NCBI GenBank assembly: GCA_023415475.1
Contig: JAEZKL010000003.1
Location: 1-14,945 of the forward strand
Reading direction: 5' to 3'
Source: Bacillota bacterium
Lineage (GTDB): Bacteria; Bacillota; Clostridia; Lachnospirales; Lachnospiraceae
Length of the DNA stretch: 14,945 bases
The first letter of the stretch is position 1, and each line of letters opens with the position of its first letter. The translations under genes and the position numbers were made by a program. Shown here piece after piece: positions 14,853-14,945 of the stretch. The notes under the pieces are model-generated. The model was not told the origin of the DNA and did no database searches. It worked only from the letters and a program-made list of their open reading frames with translations.

Positions 14853-14945
14853 TGTCAAAAGTCATATAAATAACATCAATTTGCAAATCTAATCCTAAGC
14901 TTTAGCATGATGCAGAATATAATTCGATGAGCAACTGTATGAGGC

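Overview
The window looks like a chromosomal segment of a low-to-moderate GC anaerobic Firmicute, most likely a clostridium of the Lachnospiraceae type. This rests on AAAGGAT/AGGAGG ribosome binding sites, SigA-like promoters, an oxygen-sensitive pyruvate formate-lyase system, and a bacterial GltB/GltD glutamate synthase. The taxon is inferred from gene style, not from a marker gene. No rRNA, tRNA, CRISPR array, prophage or transposase gene was seen.

Layout, left to right. (1) 1-76, minus: the first 25 codons of an ABC transporter ATPase, with a near-consensus promoter about 120 nt upstream. (2) 312-902, minus: a histidine phosphatase of the phosphoglycerate mutase superfamily. (3) 1116-4130, minus: pflB followed by pflA, closed by a terminator at 989-1032. 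The pflB leader is dense with inverted repeats, including a CRP/FNR-type site placed exactly for class II activation of an extended -10 promoter. (4) 4559-11065, minus: gltB then gltD, the two subunits of NADPH glutamate synthase. They are separated by 447 bp holding several hairpins and a 192-bp palindromic element flanked by TTAC. A long hairpin follows gltD. (5) 11453-13378, plus: a FliK-like protein behind a possible SigD (flagellar sigma) promoter. (6) 13417-14787, minus: an ADP-ribosylglycohydrolase-family protein, convergent with the FliK-like gene and best started at a TTG codon.

Most genes are housekeeping. PflA installs the glycyl radical on PflB, which splits pyruvate into acetyl-CoA and formate during fermentation. 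GltB/GltD make glutamate from glutamine and 2-oxoglutarate. The less ordinary content is regulatory and structural. The main item is the gltB-gltD palindrome: its lower-stem arms differ at four paired positions, and every difference keeps pairing as G-U/G-T on the plus strand only, opposite to the glt genes. Others are the operator cluster at pflB, a hairpin at the predicted 5' end of the gltB mRNA, and the FliK-like gene sitting away from any visible flagellar cluster. I see no multi-gene defence system or biosynthetic cluster.
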